This document shows, in pieces, positions 22,850-35,600 of a stretch of 64,000 bases of DNA (position 1 is the stretch's first letter; each line of letters begins with the position of its first letter). Made by a program: the position numbers and the translations under genes. The notes below the pieces were generated by a model that did no database searches, had not been told where the DNA came from, and saw nothing but the letters and a program-made list of their open reading frames with translations. The stretch comes from Phyto melanocephala. Its lineage: Eukaryota > Arthropoda > Insecta > Diptera > Rhinophoridae. The stretch spans positions 172,030,235 to 172,094,234 of the forward strand of contig OW799233.1 of the NCBI GenBank assembly GCA_941918925.1, read 5' to 3'.

Positions 22850-23655
22850 ATTTTTATTTTTAATAAACAAAAAGTAAACAAGTAACAGTGCTATATTCGG
22901 CCGTGCCGAATCTTATATACCCTTCACAACGTGTAGTCATGCAATAACAATTGTTTGTATCACCATTCATCCCATATAAAATACGTGCATACGTACACGT
23001 TAGAATAAATGTGGCATCGAATCCCAGCTGAGCCAAAAAAATTTTATTTTATTTTATTTAATATATTATTTATATTTTATTATTTTTTTTTATATTTTTT
23101 TTTAAATTTTTTTAAAAAATTTTTTTAGAAAAATTTTAAAAAAATTTTTTTAAATTTTTTTTTAAATTTTTTTTAAATTTTTTTTTTGTAGTTTTTTTTA
23201 TTATTTTTTTCTTATTTTTAATATTTTTTTTTTTAAATTTTTTTTGTTTGGTATGTTTTTTACATGTATCTATGTATGTATGTATGTTGTTGTTGTAATT
23301 GTGAAAAAAAACGAGGTGGTCGTGGTTTTTTGCTCATATCTCAGAAAGTTATGGGGCGATTGTGCTGAATTTCAATAGCGATTCATTCCTGGATATTTCC
23401 AAGAGATTGATACCATATACAGATCTGAGGAATATATAGTTGCTTCTAAAAGTTGATTTCAACCAACACACGGACAGACGGGCAGACGGGCAGACGGACA
23501 GACGGACAGACGGTCAGGGCTTAATCGACTCCTCTATTTATAAGCTTTCAGAAAATATATACTTTATGGGGTCGGAAATGAAAATTGTAGAAATTACAAA
23601 CGGAATGACAAAGCTATATATACCCTTGTGCACCACAGGTGAAGGGTATAAAAAT
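22850..23655 (+). repeat. Interspersed repeat with GGGTATA end, long copy
   Basis: It begins near TTCGGCCGTGCCGAATC..TATACCCTTCAC and ends TGAAGGGTATAAAAAT. Near its right side are tandem GACGG/ACAGACGG words (23472-23515) and the block TATACTTTATGGGGTCGG. This organisation is very common in higher-fly intergenic DNA, where such copies appear in huge numbers. Related pieces are at 16985-17072, 27860-28112 and possibly 32390-32670. The class is unresolved; no protein is encoded. Confidence 0.65.
23035..23255. repeat. A/T-only low-complexity tract inside the repeat
   Basis: About 200 bases made almost wholly of alternating A-runs and T-runs (AAATTTTTTT types), with local self-complementarity. 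It is absent from the other copies of this repeat, so it probably expanded in place. Confidence 0.8.
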
Positions 23656-26329
23656 ACAGATTTTACCACATTAATTAAAGTGCTTTAGAAAAAATTCCTT
23701 AGTACGTAAAATGTACGTGGTGTTGGTCCTAACGTATAATTAAAAAGCCTTAGCTTTCTATGGTTAAATTGCTTCATAAGTAGCAATTAGAATTGCAAGT
23801 TCTTTTTGAGCTTTCAAACAATTTTCATAGAGCCATGCCTTCAATTCTTGATGTTCGGACTTTAATGTCTAGCCTGGTCGATCTTTCCCTTGTATGTTAA
23901 AAACACAACTTCTGATCTGCACAAACTATCTCTCACACATTAAAGCCGATAGATCACATCTTTCGGAAGATTCGGTGAGCAGTCGGTGTGCTTCAACCGT
24001 TAAAGCAAAACTTCGTGCATGACCTTTTCTTGGTACAAAATTCATCTTTTTCGAAGAAAAAATTTTGTTTTCCACCAATAAGTGAAAACTAATAACTATC
24101 TGCCCCTCAAAATGATATATAAGTTATTAAAAATAAAAAAATAAATGTTAGAAAATACGCCATTTGTTAAAGCGCCCGCATTTGAGAGTTATGCAGCCAA
24201 TATTTTTTCAAAACAATACTATAGAAGATAAAGAATTTAGCTGGCTGAGATACAATTTTGACTAGTTCTGTGTTGATTTCAATTTTTGTTTAAAGACAAT
24301 TAAATGCACAATTCATCTAGAAAGCAGAGTGAAATTTAGGCTCGCCAACCGCTACACTATTAACTAGTCTAAAGGGTCTTTAAGGTTTTCCTTTAAAATT
24401 TTTGTTATAAACTTTTTCTGTTTTTTGCAAATAATATTTTTATTTTATTTTTTTATTCGAATTCTTTAATAAAATCGTGAGTTTATACGATCACTGCAAA
24501 AATAACAAATTAACCGATTTTGTATTGTGGTATATAACATGCATGTACATACACACACACACACTTACGCATTCATATAGATTTGTCCAATTAAGAGTAT
24601 TTAAATTTCATTCTGCGAAATCAGTATTTGATTTGCTGATGAATTAACGACCAGTTATGTACAAAATTATATTTTTTTTAATTTTATTTAAAATGGATTT
24701 ATTTATATAAAATTTCACATTATTAAACGTTTTTGTTAACCATGATTGACACACACATAATCGTAATACAGATATATTTTTAATAATAAAGCTCTTGGAA
24801 TTAAAATGAGGTTACAAGCGTTTCGGTTGACTCGTTGATGTCATTTTATTCATATCATTAACAGATATTAATGCCATGTAAATACTGTTAAACGAAATTG
24901 AGGTTGAGATTGATATCAGATATTTTAAGGAAATGTTTGAAAAGTGAATGGAAAATGGCATGGATTTTATATAAGAAATCGTTAATAATAAATATTTAAA
25001 AATCGTTTTCTTTGTTTTGGAAATATTTAACTTAGGCAAGGACTTATTATGTATTGGGGGAGTATTCAAGCAGTCTATTGCTAGCAGTGATTTCATCGAT
25101 ATTAATCGGTATTCGTTCCTTCACCAGTAGCACTACAGTTATTTTCTGTATGCTTGAAAATATTTTTATCATACCAACTCGTGATTTCGCACAATCTTAA
25201 CCGCAGAGTTCTTTGTAACCACCAGCATCTTCATTAGAATGTAGTCCACAGTAGATTCACACTAAATGTGTGCCTACCTGTGATCAAAGGACTACCACCA
25301 TCTAAGTTTGCGTAATCTATTAAAGTACGAGATCCTGGACTTTCTCATGTCGCATCATTAATGATGCTAATTTCGCTTTGTGTGACCATATTACAAATTG
25401 ATACAATCGTTATGAGCATGTGATGGTTATGCGCTCCACCGGCATCTGAGTCTCCCTAACTTTTGTTTGTATTACGTCCAGAATTCTCATATGCCCTAGC
25501 CAGAAATGCTAGTAATACATCTATAAAATGAACGAGCAATAACACCAAGACCTAAATACTTCGCTCCCGAAGGGGTAAGAAACATCTTTATATTAGATCG
25601 AGTTAACATGTTGTTCCATATTACATTTTGTCCTTCTGTCCGTTTATGTAAAACAGATATTTTATAAAAAAAAAAAATTAAAAGCATTCCTTCTTTTCGC
25701 TACATAAGGTAAAGTGAGTTTTTGCTACTAAATTGTTTAATACACACATACATAGAAAGTCTCACACTCTGTTATTTCAATTAAAATAAAAGCAAAAAAA
25801 TATTTTAAGAATGAGTGGAAAACAAATGCATGTTTTTTAAGTTATTTTCAGGAAATATAATTATTTTTCACATAGTACATGTCAGAGTGTATATTTATGT
25901 GAAAATATAGAAGTAATCGTGTATATATATGTAACATTTATGTGTTCTTCCTACTCTTATTCATGCTATTACTTCTTAATCGTATAAATTTCATTTTGTA
26001 CCTTCAAAACTCGTAGCATACTTTTCGGAGTGTTAAAGCGAAAAATTTGTTTCACCTGAGGTTAAGTTATGCCATAAGTTTCCTTTCTTTCTTACATTTA
26101 TGTACTACAATATTAGAAGGGTTTTTAGTTTAAACAAAAAATATTTTACAGACTTAGACAATTTTTTTTTTGTTTGTTTAATTTTTTACTTTTTTCCTTT
26201 TGTGTTACAAAATAACCCTTGCGGTTGTGAGTTGTTTTAAAAAGATAAGTTGAAAATATTAGAGTGTTATTAATTACAAGAACGAAAGTAACGTAAATAA
26301 TATTTAAAACTTTCGACAATTTTGCTTGT
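23656..26329. other. AT-rich non-coding stretch
   Basis: No gene is recognised. There is a CA microsatellite at about 24550-24565. At 25030-25490 composition is less extreme and a few coding-like words appear on the minus strand, but no sustained frame supports a gene. Confidence 0.35.
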
Positions 26330-26582
26330 TTACATACCCGCCGGGATCAAAATGAGCTTTATCTGAAAAGATGATTTTTTTTTTTGACAAAATCGGCATC
26401 TTCTGTAAGTCGATCGCAGGCCCACGTAGCAAAGCGTTGTTCAAGCGTATACACAACCATATTCGTTCAGCGGAAGTATAAAACTATTTATCTATCAAAT
26501 CAGACATGAGCTAAATGTTACCATTCACGAAATAAGCACTAGTTGAATAAAAAAACGTTAGACCCTTGGCGGACCCTTTATT
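26330..26582 (-). pseudogene. DUF4817-type mariner-like relic, copy B
   Basis: This holds the terminal repeat (TAAAGGGTCCGCCAAGGG-like, at 26560-26582) and the adjoining non-coding and coding sequence up to the SDKAHFDPGGY-equivalent block (first catalytic Asp region) read on the minus strand. It matches the first part of copies A (6127) and C (62465) closely and then stops at about 26330. It is a solo-end fragment. Confidence 0.7.
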
Positions 26583-26889
26583 AAAATCAAATGTTGGTTT
26601 TCTTAAATTATATCATTATCAAAATAGTATTTTTTTGTATGAAGAAAATTTAAATAGCCCATATCAGCCTCTAAAGCTACGTTAGCAAACAAAGTTGTAG
26701 CGTTTATGGCTCAGAAATTACAAAAAATATGAAAAGCGTCTTAATTCTGGGTGTGTCTCTTTATGTGTGGTTTTGTGTCTTTTTCACTGGACCTAAGATT
26801 AAAAGGGCTGATGATTTGAAGGCTTTCACACTTGGACCGATGCCTGTTCTCTTTGAGACCTTACTTTTATAAAATTAGGCTGCAGCAAT

Positions 26890-27010
26890 TGTTACAAACC
26901 ACAATAATGACGCAATCTCTCTTTTGCATGAAAAGTTTCCTGGTCGTATTATTACTCGAAAAATTTGTCACCAAAATCTCACCACTTTAACATTTTTGTT
27001 TGTTGAGAGA
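26890..27010 (+). pseudogene. Fragment of a mariner-like transposase near the third catalytic residue
   Basis: The + strand reads NNDAISLLHEKFPGRIITR, then NLTTLTFLF, resembling the F-x-G-R-x-I-S-R..C-D-L-T-P-L-D-F-F-L block of DUF4817-type transposases. The part between is changed beyond recognition. Confidence 0.5.
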
Positions 27011-27859
27011 AGTCGTGATGTACAATGTAAAAGTTAAGATCTATGCCAATGGCCAACATTCAGTTAAAATAGAATCGATAATTGTTGAAGGAAAATTTTA
27101 TATAAACAATAAGGTACTGAAACGTAGCCATGGCTTTGCATTTATAATTAAATAAATATCCAAAGTTCTTGCCTACTTGTAAATATTTTACAAAAAAAAT
27201 TATTGGAAGCCCCTTTGGAAATGTTGGTTTCTTTTTTGTAAGTACTTGTAAGCTTTTTGATATATTTTGATCTCTGTGTATATAAACCATCATAGGATGG
27301 CACACTTTTGAAGACTAGATGGCTGGTGACCTAGAATTTTACATGTATTATAATTCTCCATAAGGTGATAAATTTAAAAAGCATTCCAAACTCTCTTAAC
27401 CCTTAAAAGGCAAAGTGTTATATTCGACATTAATAATAACCTTCATCATATATACATAGTTAAAATGGTCATCGTAATTTTATTAGTCATTTTGCTTTGT
27501 TGTATCCGACGCCACCAAGCTTTCAGTGTTTTTGTTGTATTGTTCAATAATGAATATACCTACGTTGCTCTATCGTGTAACACTCAATTTTCCCTATTAT
27601 TTGATATTCTTGATTTTAAAAAATTTATATTTTTCTAAACAAATTTTTCTTCTACGTTTGCTGTATAGTGTCCAAAATTGTTCACAAATTTTACGGGTAA
27701 TTTGGAATATCGTATCTATAAATAGTGCCAATTGTGGCTGTAAATTATCATAGGGTTGAAAATATTAATTTTTTAGGGAAAATTACGGAAAAATGCAGAG
27801 GCTGTCATGTTAACGTGTTCATATGTCAACGAGATATCAGAGATTGAGTTGGATTACAA
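27011..27859. other. AT-rich non-coding stretch
   Basis: Short open frames only. The minus-strand frame at 27305-27060 has no family I recognise. Confidence 0.35.
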
Positions 27860-28112
27860 TAAGTCTTTATGCTCCGAATTTTTAAAAAGATTAGTACCAA
27901 AAGCAGTGGTGTGAGGCATGCGGGGACTTTGAAAGATGATTTCAATCAACACAAGGAAGAACGGACAATGCTTAATCGACTACCCTTTAACAAAATCGAC
28001 ATTAACTTTTAGAAAATGTAAGTTATATGGAGTAGGAAATGGATATTGTGGAAATTATAAGCGCAATGAAAAAAGTTATATATACCCTTGGCACCGCAAA
28101 TGAAGGATATAA
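27860..28112 (+). repeat. Interspersed repeat with GGGTATA end, partial copy
   Basis: It aligns with the right third of 22850-23655: TGATTTCAATCAACACA, CTTAATCGACT, GTGGAAATTATAAGCGCAATG, TATATATACCCTTG, GAAGGATATAAAAATA. The GACGG tandem block is shortened here. Confidence 0.65.
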
Positions 28113-28255
28113 AAATAAGACTTCTTTGTTATATAATTTCAATGTAAATTTCGAAACTTGCTTATCTTCAAAATAGTATAGCTTGCTTATGTAAAAAGGG
28201 TGAGGATGTAATTCACTATTTAACTTACACCATTTGTTCAATTTTGCACTCCCTA

Positions 28256-29210
28256 TCTTCTATATATATTAAAATCAATGAGTGTTTGTATGTTTGTTTG
28301 CGCTTTATAGACGGTTAAACGGCTGGACCGATTTCCTTGAAATTTTCACAGAATCTTTTTGTATGTCTGGAAGGAACTATAGGCTATACCTTGGTTTGAA
28401 ATTGTAAGTGGGCGGGGTGCCACGCCCTATTAAAGAATAAGTATTAAATATTATATATCACGAAAGTAAATGCAGCTAGAGTCTTCAAATTAAGTAAGGT
28501 AAACTTTGACATCCACACGAACATTTGGGTAAAAAATCGGCGGAATTTCAATAGTAGGCGTGGCCACATGAATTAAATACTAAATTTCGTATACTTGGAA
28601 AGCGATATGGATTAGAGTACTAAAATTTTGCAAGAGCGACTTTGACACCCAAATAAACATTTACTGAAAAAATGGGTACATTAGAAATAGTGCGCGTAGC
28701 GGCTCTCATAGCAATTGAATACTAAAATTCGTATATTCGGGAAGCGATAACAGTAAGAGTACCCAAATTTTTAACGAGAAGCTTTGACATCTATATGACT
28801 ATTTTGATAAGAAATGGATGTTTTAGTTATAGTGGGCGTGGCACCTGTCATATGAATTTAATACAAAAATTCGTATATCTGAGAAGCGATAATAGTTAGA
28901 GTATCCAAATTTTGCACGAGAAGCTTTGACATCTATATGACTATTTTGATAAGAAATGGATGCTTTAGTAATAGTGGGCGTGCCACCTGTCATATGAATT
29001 TAATACAAAAATTCGTATATCTGAGAAGCGATAATAGTTAGAGTACCAAAATTTTGCAAGAGACACTTTGACGTCTATATGATTATTTGAACAAGAAATG
29101 GTTGATTTAGTAATAGTAGGCGTGGCACTTGCAAAATAAAAATATTTTTGAACTATAAAATGTTTATTTCATTACGATGGGGGTGGCGAAGCGCACCGGG
29201 TATTAGCTAG
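28256..29210 (+). mobile_element. Non-autonomous Helitron, family A, copy 2
   Basis: A host A at 28255 is followed by TCTTCTATATATATTAAAA; the element ends GGGTATTAGCTAG at 29210 followed by T. The 3' hairpin GGTGGC-GAA-GC-(G)-CACC is intact. Inside are four to five direct repeats of roughly 140 bp, each with AAGCTTTGACATCTATATGA, AGTGGGCGTGGCACC and GAGAAGCGATAATAGTTAG. It has no open frame for a transposition protein. Its termini and repeat units are those of 413-1223, inverted in the window. Confidence 0.85.
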
Positions 29211-30434
29211 TTTACTTATAAATATGATCTTTTTCGTAACAAAAAGTTTAACAAAATTATGAAAGTTCCAACAAAAATTATAAAAACTATTTTCGTTGAA
29301 TATGCTGGCCGATGTTTTACACATATGCAAAAGTTAATCTTTATTTTTAGTCTGCCGGTGCCGTCCTGTTCTTCCTTGTCCTTTATTATGACATCAATTG
29401 CCGTCAAAGAATCGCCTTTTAGAGCTCCAATTGCTTTATGGTTTGATTTAACATTACCAATTGCACACAGAGCTATATACAACGCGGGTTGCACTACTGA
29501 GTTGAGTTATTGACGTGCAATCACTGCACTTGAATCATGATCACTTCAGTGAACAATAAATTGCATACGAAAATTTTATATAAAAAAATCTCACTGTTAA
29601 CTCATACGCACTTTCTTTTTAAGCGAATGCTATCCAATCCATTGTTATGAGGCGCAAGGTCAGAAGCAAAATTTAAAATAGTTTTTTGTTTTAAGACAAA
29701 GTAAACTTGTAGCTTTATCGCGTAGATGCCAAACAAGTTACCAAAAAACTCTGTTAGTAGATAGCAGCACCCAGAAATGTGAATAGGTAACCACAGTCCG
29801 TAAAAAGTACAATCGACAGTTACTAAATCCCCAGCTCTGTTTCCCTCTTGTTGTCTAACTTACTTGGGTCAAAACAGATGGTGCTGTTTTCAAAAAATCT
29901 ATTTTGAAATCGAAAATAACTTCTTTTAACTTAAAACACTTGCTCATTTTGAAGCACCCTTTTTTCCTATATGACACAGAATTTATTTTTGATACTAAAG
30001 ATCAAATAATAATAATAAAGGGCAAAAGGAAATGTTTAATATTCTTGAGTAGAAAGTAGGTTAAAAATATAAACGTACATATGTCAGTCTAGTATATATG
30101 CTTATATAAAAATATGTATGTCCCCTTGTTAGTTATAATTAAATGTAAATAGATACACAAACAGACATACATGTGTATGTAAACATGTAACAAAGACTTT
30201 TAATTACAAAAACTAAAACAAGCCAAAGAAATATGATTTAAATTTTTCTTTAAATCACATATCAGTTACGCAATGCAAATAATACTAAAAACATAGATTC
30301 ACACGTACACACAGTTATAATAAATAAACCCTTAGTTATGCTTGTAGATCCTTAGATAAATGTGCCATAAATACTAATACTTTTTATTTTTCTCCCAAAT
30401 TTTCCATTCTATATCTGTGCTGTTTCTATCGCAG
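29211..30434 (+). other. Probable intron upstream of the transmembrane exon
   Basis: AT-rich with short ATA and TATG tracts. The last 60 bases (30375-30434) form a pyrimidine-rich stretch ending TTTCTATCGCAG, a good 3' splice site. No earlier exon is recognised. Confidence 0.5.
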
Positions 30435-30690
30435 ATGAATCCATTTTGTCCGAAGATCCTACGCCTGCTGAAACTACACATCATGTAAGCAGTAATGTTG
30501 GCGTAGCAGCCAGTGGTACGGGTGCTAGTATTGGTGGCGGTCCGGAAAAGCAATCAACTTTACTACTTTTAGCTGCTGTCGTGGCTATTGGGGCTGTTGT
30601 AATAACATCAATTATTGTGGCCGGTATAGTGGTTGTATGTAAACATCGACCTCGACCACCTGAGCCCCAGGATGTGCGAAAAAGTATGAG
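30435..30690 (+). CDS. Internal exon encoding a single-pass transmembrane segment
   Basis: This is the best candidate for host coding sequence. An acceptor TCTATCGCAG ends at 30434, and a donor AG|GTGAGT starts at 30691. The frame enters with two bases of a split codon and leaves with two bases, so the exon is 256 nt. The translation starts ESILSEDPTPAETTHH, a Ser/Thr/Pro/Gly-rich stalk (..VGVAASGTGASIGGG..), then a 26-residue hydrophobic helix (STLLLLAAVVAIGAVVITSI and IVAGIVVVC), then basic KHRPRPPEPQDVRKSM as the start of a cytoplasmic tail. That topology fits a type I receptor or adhesion protein. Codon use is GC-richer than the surroundings. I cannot name the gene. The flanking exons are not in view, so the introns on both sides are long. 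Confidence 0.75.
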
Positions 30691-31725
30691 GTGAGTAGTA
30701 AACATGTTTTGGTTTCTCTTTTATTTCAGCTAAATAGCAGTGCTAACAGCGTATGGCTGCAAAGTAAAAAAATAAAAAAGTTATTTTAATATTAAGGTCT
30801 AAATAAACGTATACGGTAAATGTAGTTTTTTTTAAAAACAATCCTTTGAATATAAATCCGTTATAATTCAACTTAAATATAATATCCTTTTATTAGCACT
30901 TTTGCAGTTATTGCAAGAGGGAAACAATTTTGTTTGTACATATATGTGAAATTGTAGCTAACACTTTTACATATTTACATAGTTAATTTTGAATACAGGA
31001 AATAAATTATAAATCATACAAATACTCGTACCGACATACGTAAGTGTGTACCCTACAATGTTTAATGTGGTGCTATCTTTTATTAACTTAGGAGACTTAT
31101 GCCTTGAAAGGATGATATTAGCAGCTGCTAAACTTTTTTTCTTTATCTTCTGATTTTTACCAAATTATTGGTCCATAGTATTTAAAAAGGTTTTATGAAA
31201 TAAATAAAACATTAACAAATTTAAATTAATTTTAGTATTTAACCCTTAAATGTGCAAATTAAACCAATTTGGCCACAAATTTATTTATTATGGCAAAATA
31301 TGAATAAAAACCATATGAGTTTTACTTGAAATAAAAAATTAATTTTGTATTAAAAACTGGCTGTGTCTTTAAAGATACCGTGGCCAGTTGCCCAGTAGTT
31401 AATTTTTCTATACAAATATACCAAAATAGAATATTCTGGCTAATTAATTTTTTTTTTCTAAATATATTCATACTTCTTATATGTTCTTAATTATTTATAA
31501 TTATAATAGTTATGACAATCCTATTTTTCCCAACAATAGAAATTCACATAAGTAGAAAATATCCAAGTTTTTCCAGCTCCTTTCGGAATTATTCATTGTC
31601 CCTTTGTACCTTATAGTCAATCTATTTCAATCTTACATCTTTTGTTGTTTTCTTAAAATTTATGTTTTAATACAATTTATCAACTAGCTGGAGATTGTAC
31701 CTAGTTTAAAGAGAATCAGCTATCA
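30691..31725 (+). other. Probable intron downstream of the transmembrane exon
   Basis: It starts with a consensus donor (GTGAGTAG). The rest is AT-rich with no further exon recognised. Confidence 0.45.
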
Positions 31726-32200
31726 CCCAGCAAAATTTTTACTAACCTAGTAAGTTAGCAAGTAATATTGGAGATATACATACGCTACCCAACAAAATCT
31801 TTACTTACCTAATAAGTTAGCAAGTAATATTGGAGATATACATACGCTAGTTACTTTTTGACCAAATAACTACTTATTTTTGAGTTGTCCCAGAAATCAT
31901 GACTCTCGCTTACAAATAAACTTACAATAATCAATTAATAAGTAGTTACCAAAAAAGCTAAATTATAGCGGGTTATTTTTATACTGTTGCGATACAAAAA
32001 AAAAAATTAAAATTATAATATTGTTCATATTATAATATTTATAAAGTTTATTTAAAGTTCACTGTTTAAAAAAATATAAAAAAAGTATTTATGAAGGTCA
32101 TAACCAATAGTCCATTACTCTGAAATAATGACCCCTCATTACTATGTAATGTATGAAATAATGACAATCTATTACACAATTTCAAAAAGAAATTGCTGGG
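31726..32200. mobile_element. Candidate MITE with CCCAGCAA ends and an internal tandem duplication
   Basis: The left end CCCAGCAAAATTTTTAC and the right end CAAAAAGAAATTGCTGGG are imperfect inverted repeats. The first 125 bp contain a tandem duplication of about 63 bp (units near 31727-31788 and 31790-31851), sharing TAGCAAGTAATATTGGAGAT. The right part has AATAATGACxxxxCATTA-type words. No clear target duplication is visible, so the boundaries are tentative. Confidence 0.5.
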
Positions 32201-32389
32201 CAATAATATATATTGAAAAACCAATGTGACTTCTTTATTAATTTAACAAATAGAGGTACATATATCTACCAATTTTTGTAAACCACATTTAACTTACCAA
32301 ACCGGAGTCTATCTATGCTTGATATGCATCGAAAAATTTTATTTAAATGTCTATAACAGGTCTGATTAAGAGAAGAAGCTTTTACTTGT

Positions 32390-32670
32390 GATCGCTACTG
32401 GATTCTTGATTATTTGTATACCCACCACCAAAAATCGTGGAAATCATTTCATCATTTCATTTCTAAAACATCAAAATCACAATTTATTTTCTGAGTCCCG
32501 GTTTCATTTCAGTACGATCTTCATATGTCCATCCGTCTGTCCGTTTGATGAAAGCACGATAGAGCTCGAACCGAAAAAGTTAGGGGAACCAAATTTTGCC
32601 AGCATATTTCCTATACACAAGGCTTATTTGGTTTTGAAAATGAGCTTAATCGGTATATTAGGAAGTTAGT
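32390..32670 (-). repeat. Probable relative of the common fly GGGTATA/GACGGACAG repeat
   Basis: ATTTGTATACCCACCACC near the left and GTCCATCCGTCTGTCCGTTTG followed by a GAACCAAATTTTGCC-type block are arranged like widespread dipteran intergenic repeats, here in minus orientation. It is not closely alike to the copies at 22850 and 27860. Confidence 0.45.
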
Positions 32671-35600
32671 TATAGTTTGTAATGCAAGAGTAGATCAAAA
32701 AACAATGTCCTTCTTACATCAAATAAAATGCGATTGCGTCTAAACGCATTGATGTTATAAAGTTATAAAATTCGAAAGTATCTTTTCCTGAAAATTTTAT
32801 GTATATTTTTTGTATCTTTAAAGTTACAACAAATAAAAATCCAAGTATCCGATTCTTTTCGATCCAACTCATTTAAGTAAAGTACATGTCTAGAAAGCTC
32901 CTAGAGTTTTTGAAATTTAAAAAGTTACAATAATATTTTTGGAAAATTAAAATTTTTTACTCTGAACTCAAGATATGTTTGTTTTGTGGTATACACACTT
33001 ATGTAAATAAATCATGATTATGATCCTGGGAATTTCTTCGATAGCTGCTTATTTAAAGATTCTACAGGCATTAAGGAGTTAAGTAATAATGTAGTCGTGT
33101 TAATATGTATACACTCATAACTGTGGCAATAAGGAAAAACTGCTTATATCTGATTATGTAGCTTTTCAGGAATGCACTGTAAAATTATGGGAATGATTTT
33201 TATAATTTTTTAATTTTTCTTCTAAAATAAAGGCTATTACAAAAATTCTGTGCTATATTTAATAAACAGAATAACAACTTCCGTATAGTAACTTCAATTT
33301 AAGGTTCAAATAGGTTATAATTTCAAATTATAGGATTCGATAAAAAAATATAGGCAGTAAGTTTTTACGCTATAACTTCCTGAAAAGTGATCTAAAAAAG
33401 TTGAGAATTTGTCGGAAGTTAGCTTCAAATTGCCGAATAGCAATAGAGTTATTAAATTAGTTTTTGGCTTATGTCGACAAAGCAGCTATTCTTTTTTCCA
33501 CAGATATTTATTTAATTTTATGTAATAGAAAATAGTGCTCTTTGAATTGATTTTGCTGTATTGATACAGAGCTCAGATTTACTTTTTTTAAAAGGACGAA
33601 AACATGTAATAAAAGAGCATAGTACACAGTATACAAAATGTAATAAATAAAACCATGTATACAAATTATACTCACAAACTTTGTTAGCTACTTGCTTCCA
33701 GACCACACTTCAGTTAAAAATTTAACAAATCACAATTCTTTTTAATCTACATAAAGCAAAATATTTCATAAATTTGTTATGCCTCAAGCTCGCTGTATTC
33801 GGTTTATATATCGGTATAAGCGTTAGTAGGCGTACACACATGGAGTCATATTTAAAATCCCTGCTAACATCAATGAACATAAATGAACATACTAATAACT
33901 AAGATTTAACATTTGTTGTGTTACGCGTGTGTGTGTTTTTTTTTTTATTTTTCATGCATAATTTTCTCCCATACAATATTTTTACAATAAAAAATAACAA
34001 AAAAAATATTGTGTAAATTTGTGCTGTTAGAGCTGTTTAAGTTATTTATGACCCTTTTTTTATAATTGCCACTTAAATTGTAGCAATTTTCAGTTTACTT
34101 TGGGCTTATTTTCGAACATTTTCATCAGAACCTTTTTATTGCCAGCTAATGTGTCGATTGATGTGCATGTATGTTGGTCTTAAAATGTGTATGAGTTTTA
34201 TGTCTCATTCAAAAATAAGACAAACAAACATAGAATGAAAAAAAAACAGTGAAATTTGCAATTCAAATTTTATTATAAATTTTCAGTTTTTCTTTGTAAA
34301 TAAAATGTGTACAAAAAAAAAAAAGGAAAAATAAGCAATTTTTAAAATTATACATAAACAAAAATGTGTTTATGCAAAATTTTCTTTTTACAATCATTTT
34401 AAACAAAATTCTTTTAAAAAAATTGAATTTCTTTTCTGTGCGTGTGTGTGTGTTTCCGTTTTCAAGTTTTAATGTTTCAATACAAGTGCTGCTATAAGGA
34501 AGTCATTTAGTTAAATATTGCTTTACGCATAAAGTACCTGTTTGTTTTCTTAGATAAAATCAAAAAAAATTTTTTAAGCGATTTACTTTAATAGGCATAT
34601 GTGTTTAAGTATTTATGTATTTAAGTATTTAACTACAAACACATACCCTGCGGAAAATATATTTCAATTATTTAACAGCTTGTAAAGCGGAATTTGTGTT
34701 TAAGTATTTGTATTACTTAACAAGAAGACAACAAACATCATACCATAGTCTCATTTTGTGCAAGATGAAAACAGCTCAAGTTCAGTTAGATCAGCTATGT
34801 GTCTTGAAGATATAAGTTGACTTCCTCTAATGATGACACTATTATGAAATGTCATAATTCTTTTACATAAAATATAAAAACTTTACTTGTTTGACTCAGA
34901 ACATTCTTCTAGAATATTTGAAGAGTATGTTTTAATTTTCTTAAAAAAATCTTAGTTCGGTTTGTCGAGCCATAACTGCTAAAAAGTATGGCCCACAATA
35001 ACCAAATTTTGCAGGAGTTTGTTTTTAACTATTATTTTAATTTGCTCAGGATTTTGTTATGAAAAGATAAATGATCTTATGTTACTTATGGAAAAGTTTA
35101 CTAAAGTTCTTCATACAGAAATTTTGTTGTCAGTAACGTTATCTTTGTTATTATGTTTCCATTGTGACCACCACAATAACATAACATTTTGAAAAACATT
35201 CTAATTTTTTTCTAACTTCATTTTACTAAGTCACATTGAAACTTTATTTTATTAAAGTCATCTTATATTTTGCTTAGTTTTAGAAATTTTCTTTATTTAC
35301 AAAAAAATAAAATTTAGATTCGAATTATTAAGTTTCAATGCGTTTTCGATGTTTCATTTTTTCATACAGAATTTTTTGAAAACAATTAGAAAATTATTAA
35401 ATGTAAAAGATTTGCTTTAAGCAAATGGGGCCAAAGTTCCTTTTTTCTAAAATTAAGTTTACATATGTAATTAATAGATGAGGTTCGGAAAAGTAAAGAG
35501 TTCACGCGGTGAATGTGGCATTCTCATTCGGTAGAGAGATATAACCACTAATATCAATAAAATACTTATTGCGGTTGAAGCACTAAAGGTGTTACTTAAA

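Noticed and set aside
25270..25480. Minus-strand LDGGSPLITG resembling the active-site region of a serine protease homologue
   Set aside because: Only a ten-residue match, surrounded by stops and without the flanking cysteines or downstream G-V-Y block; likely chance.
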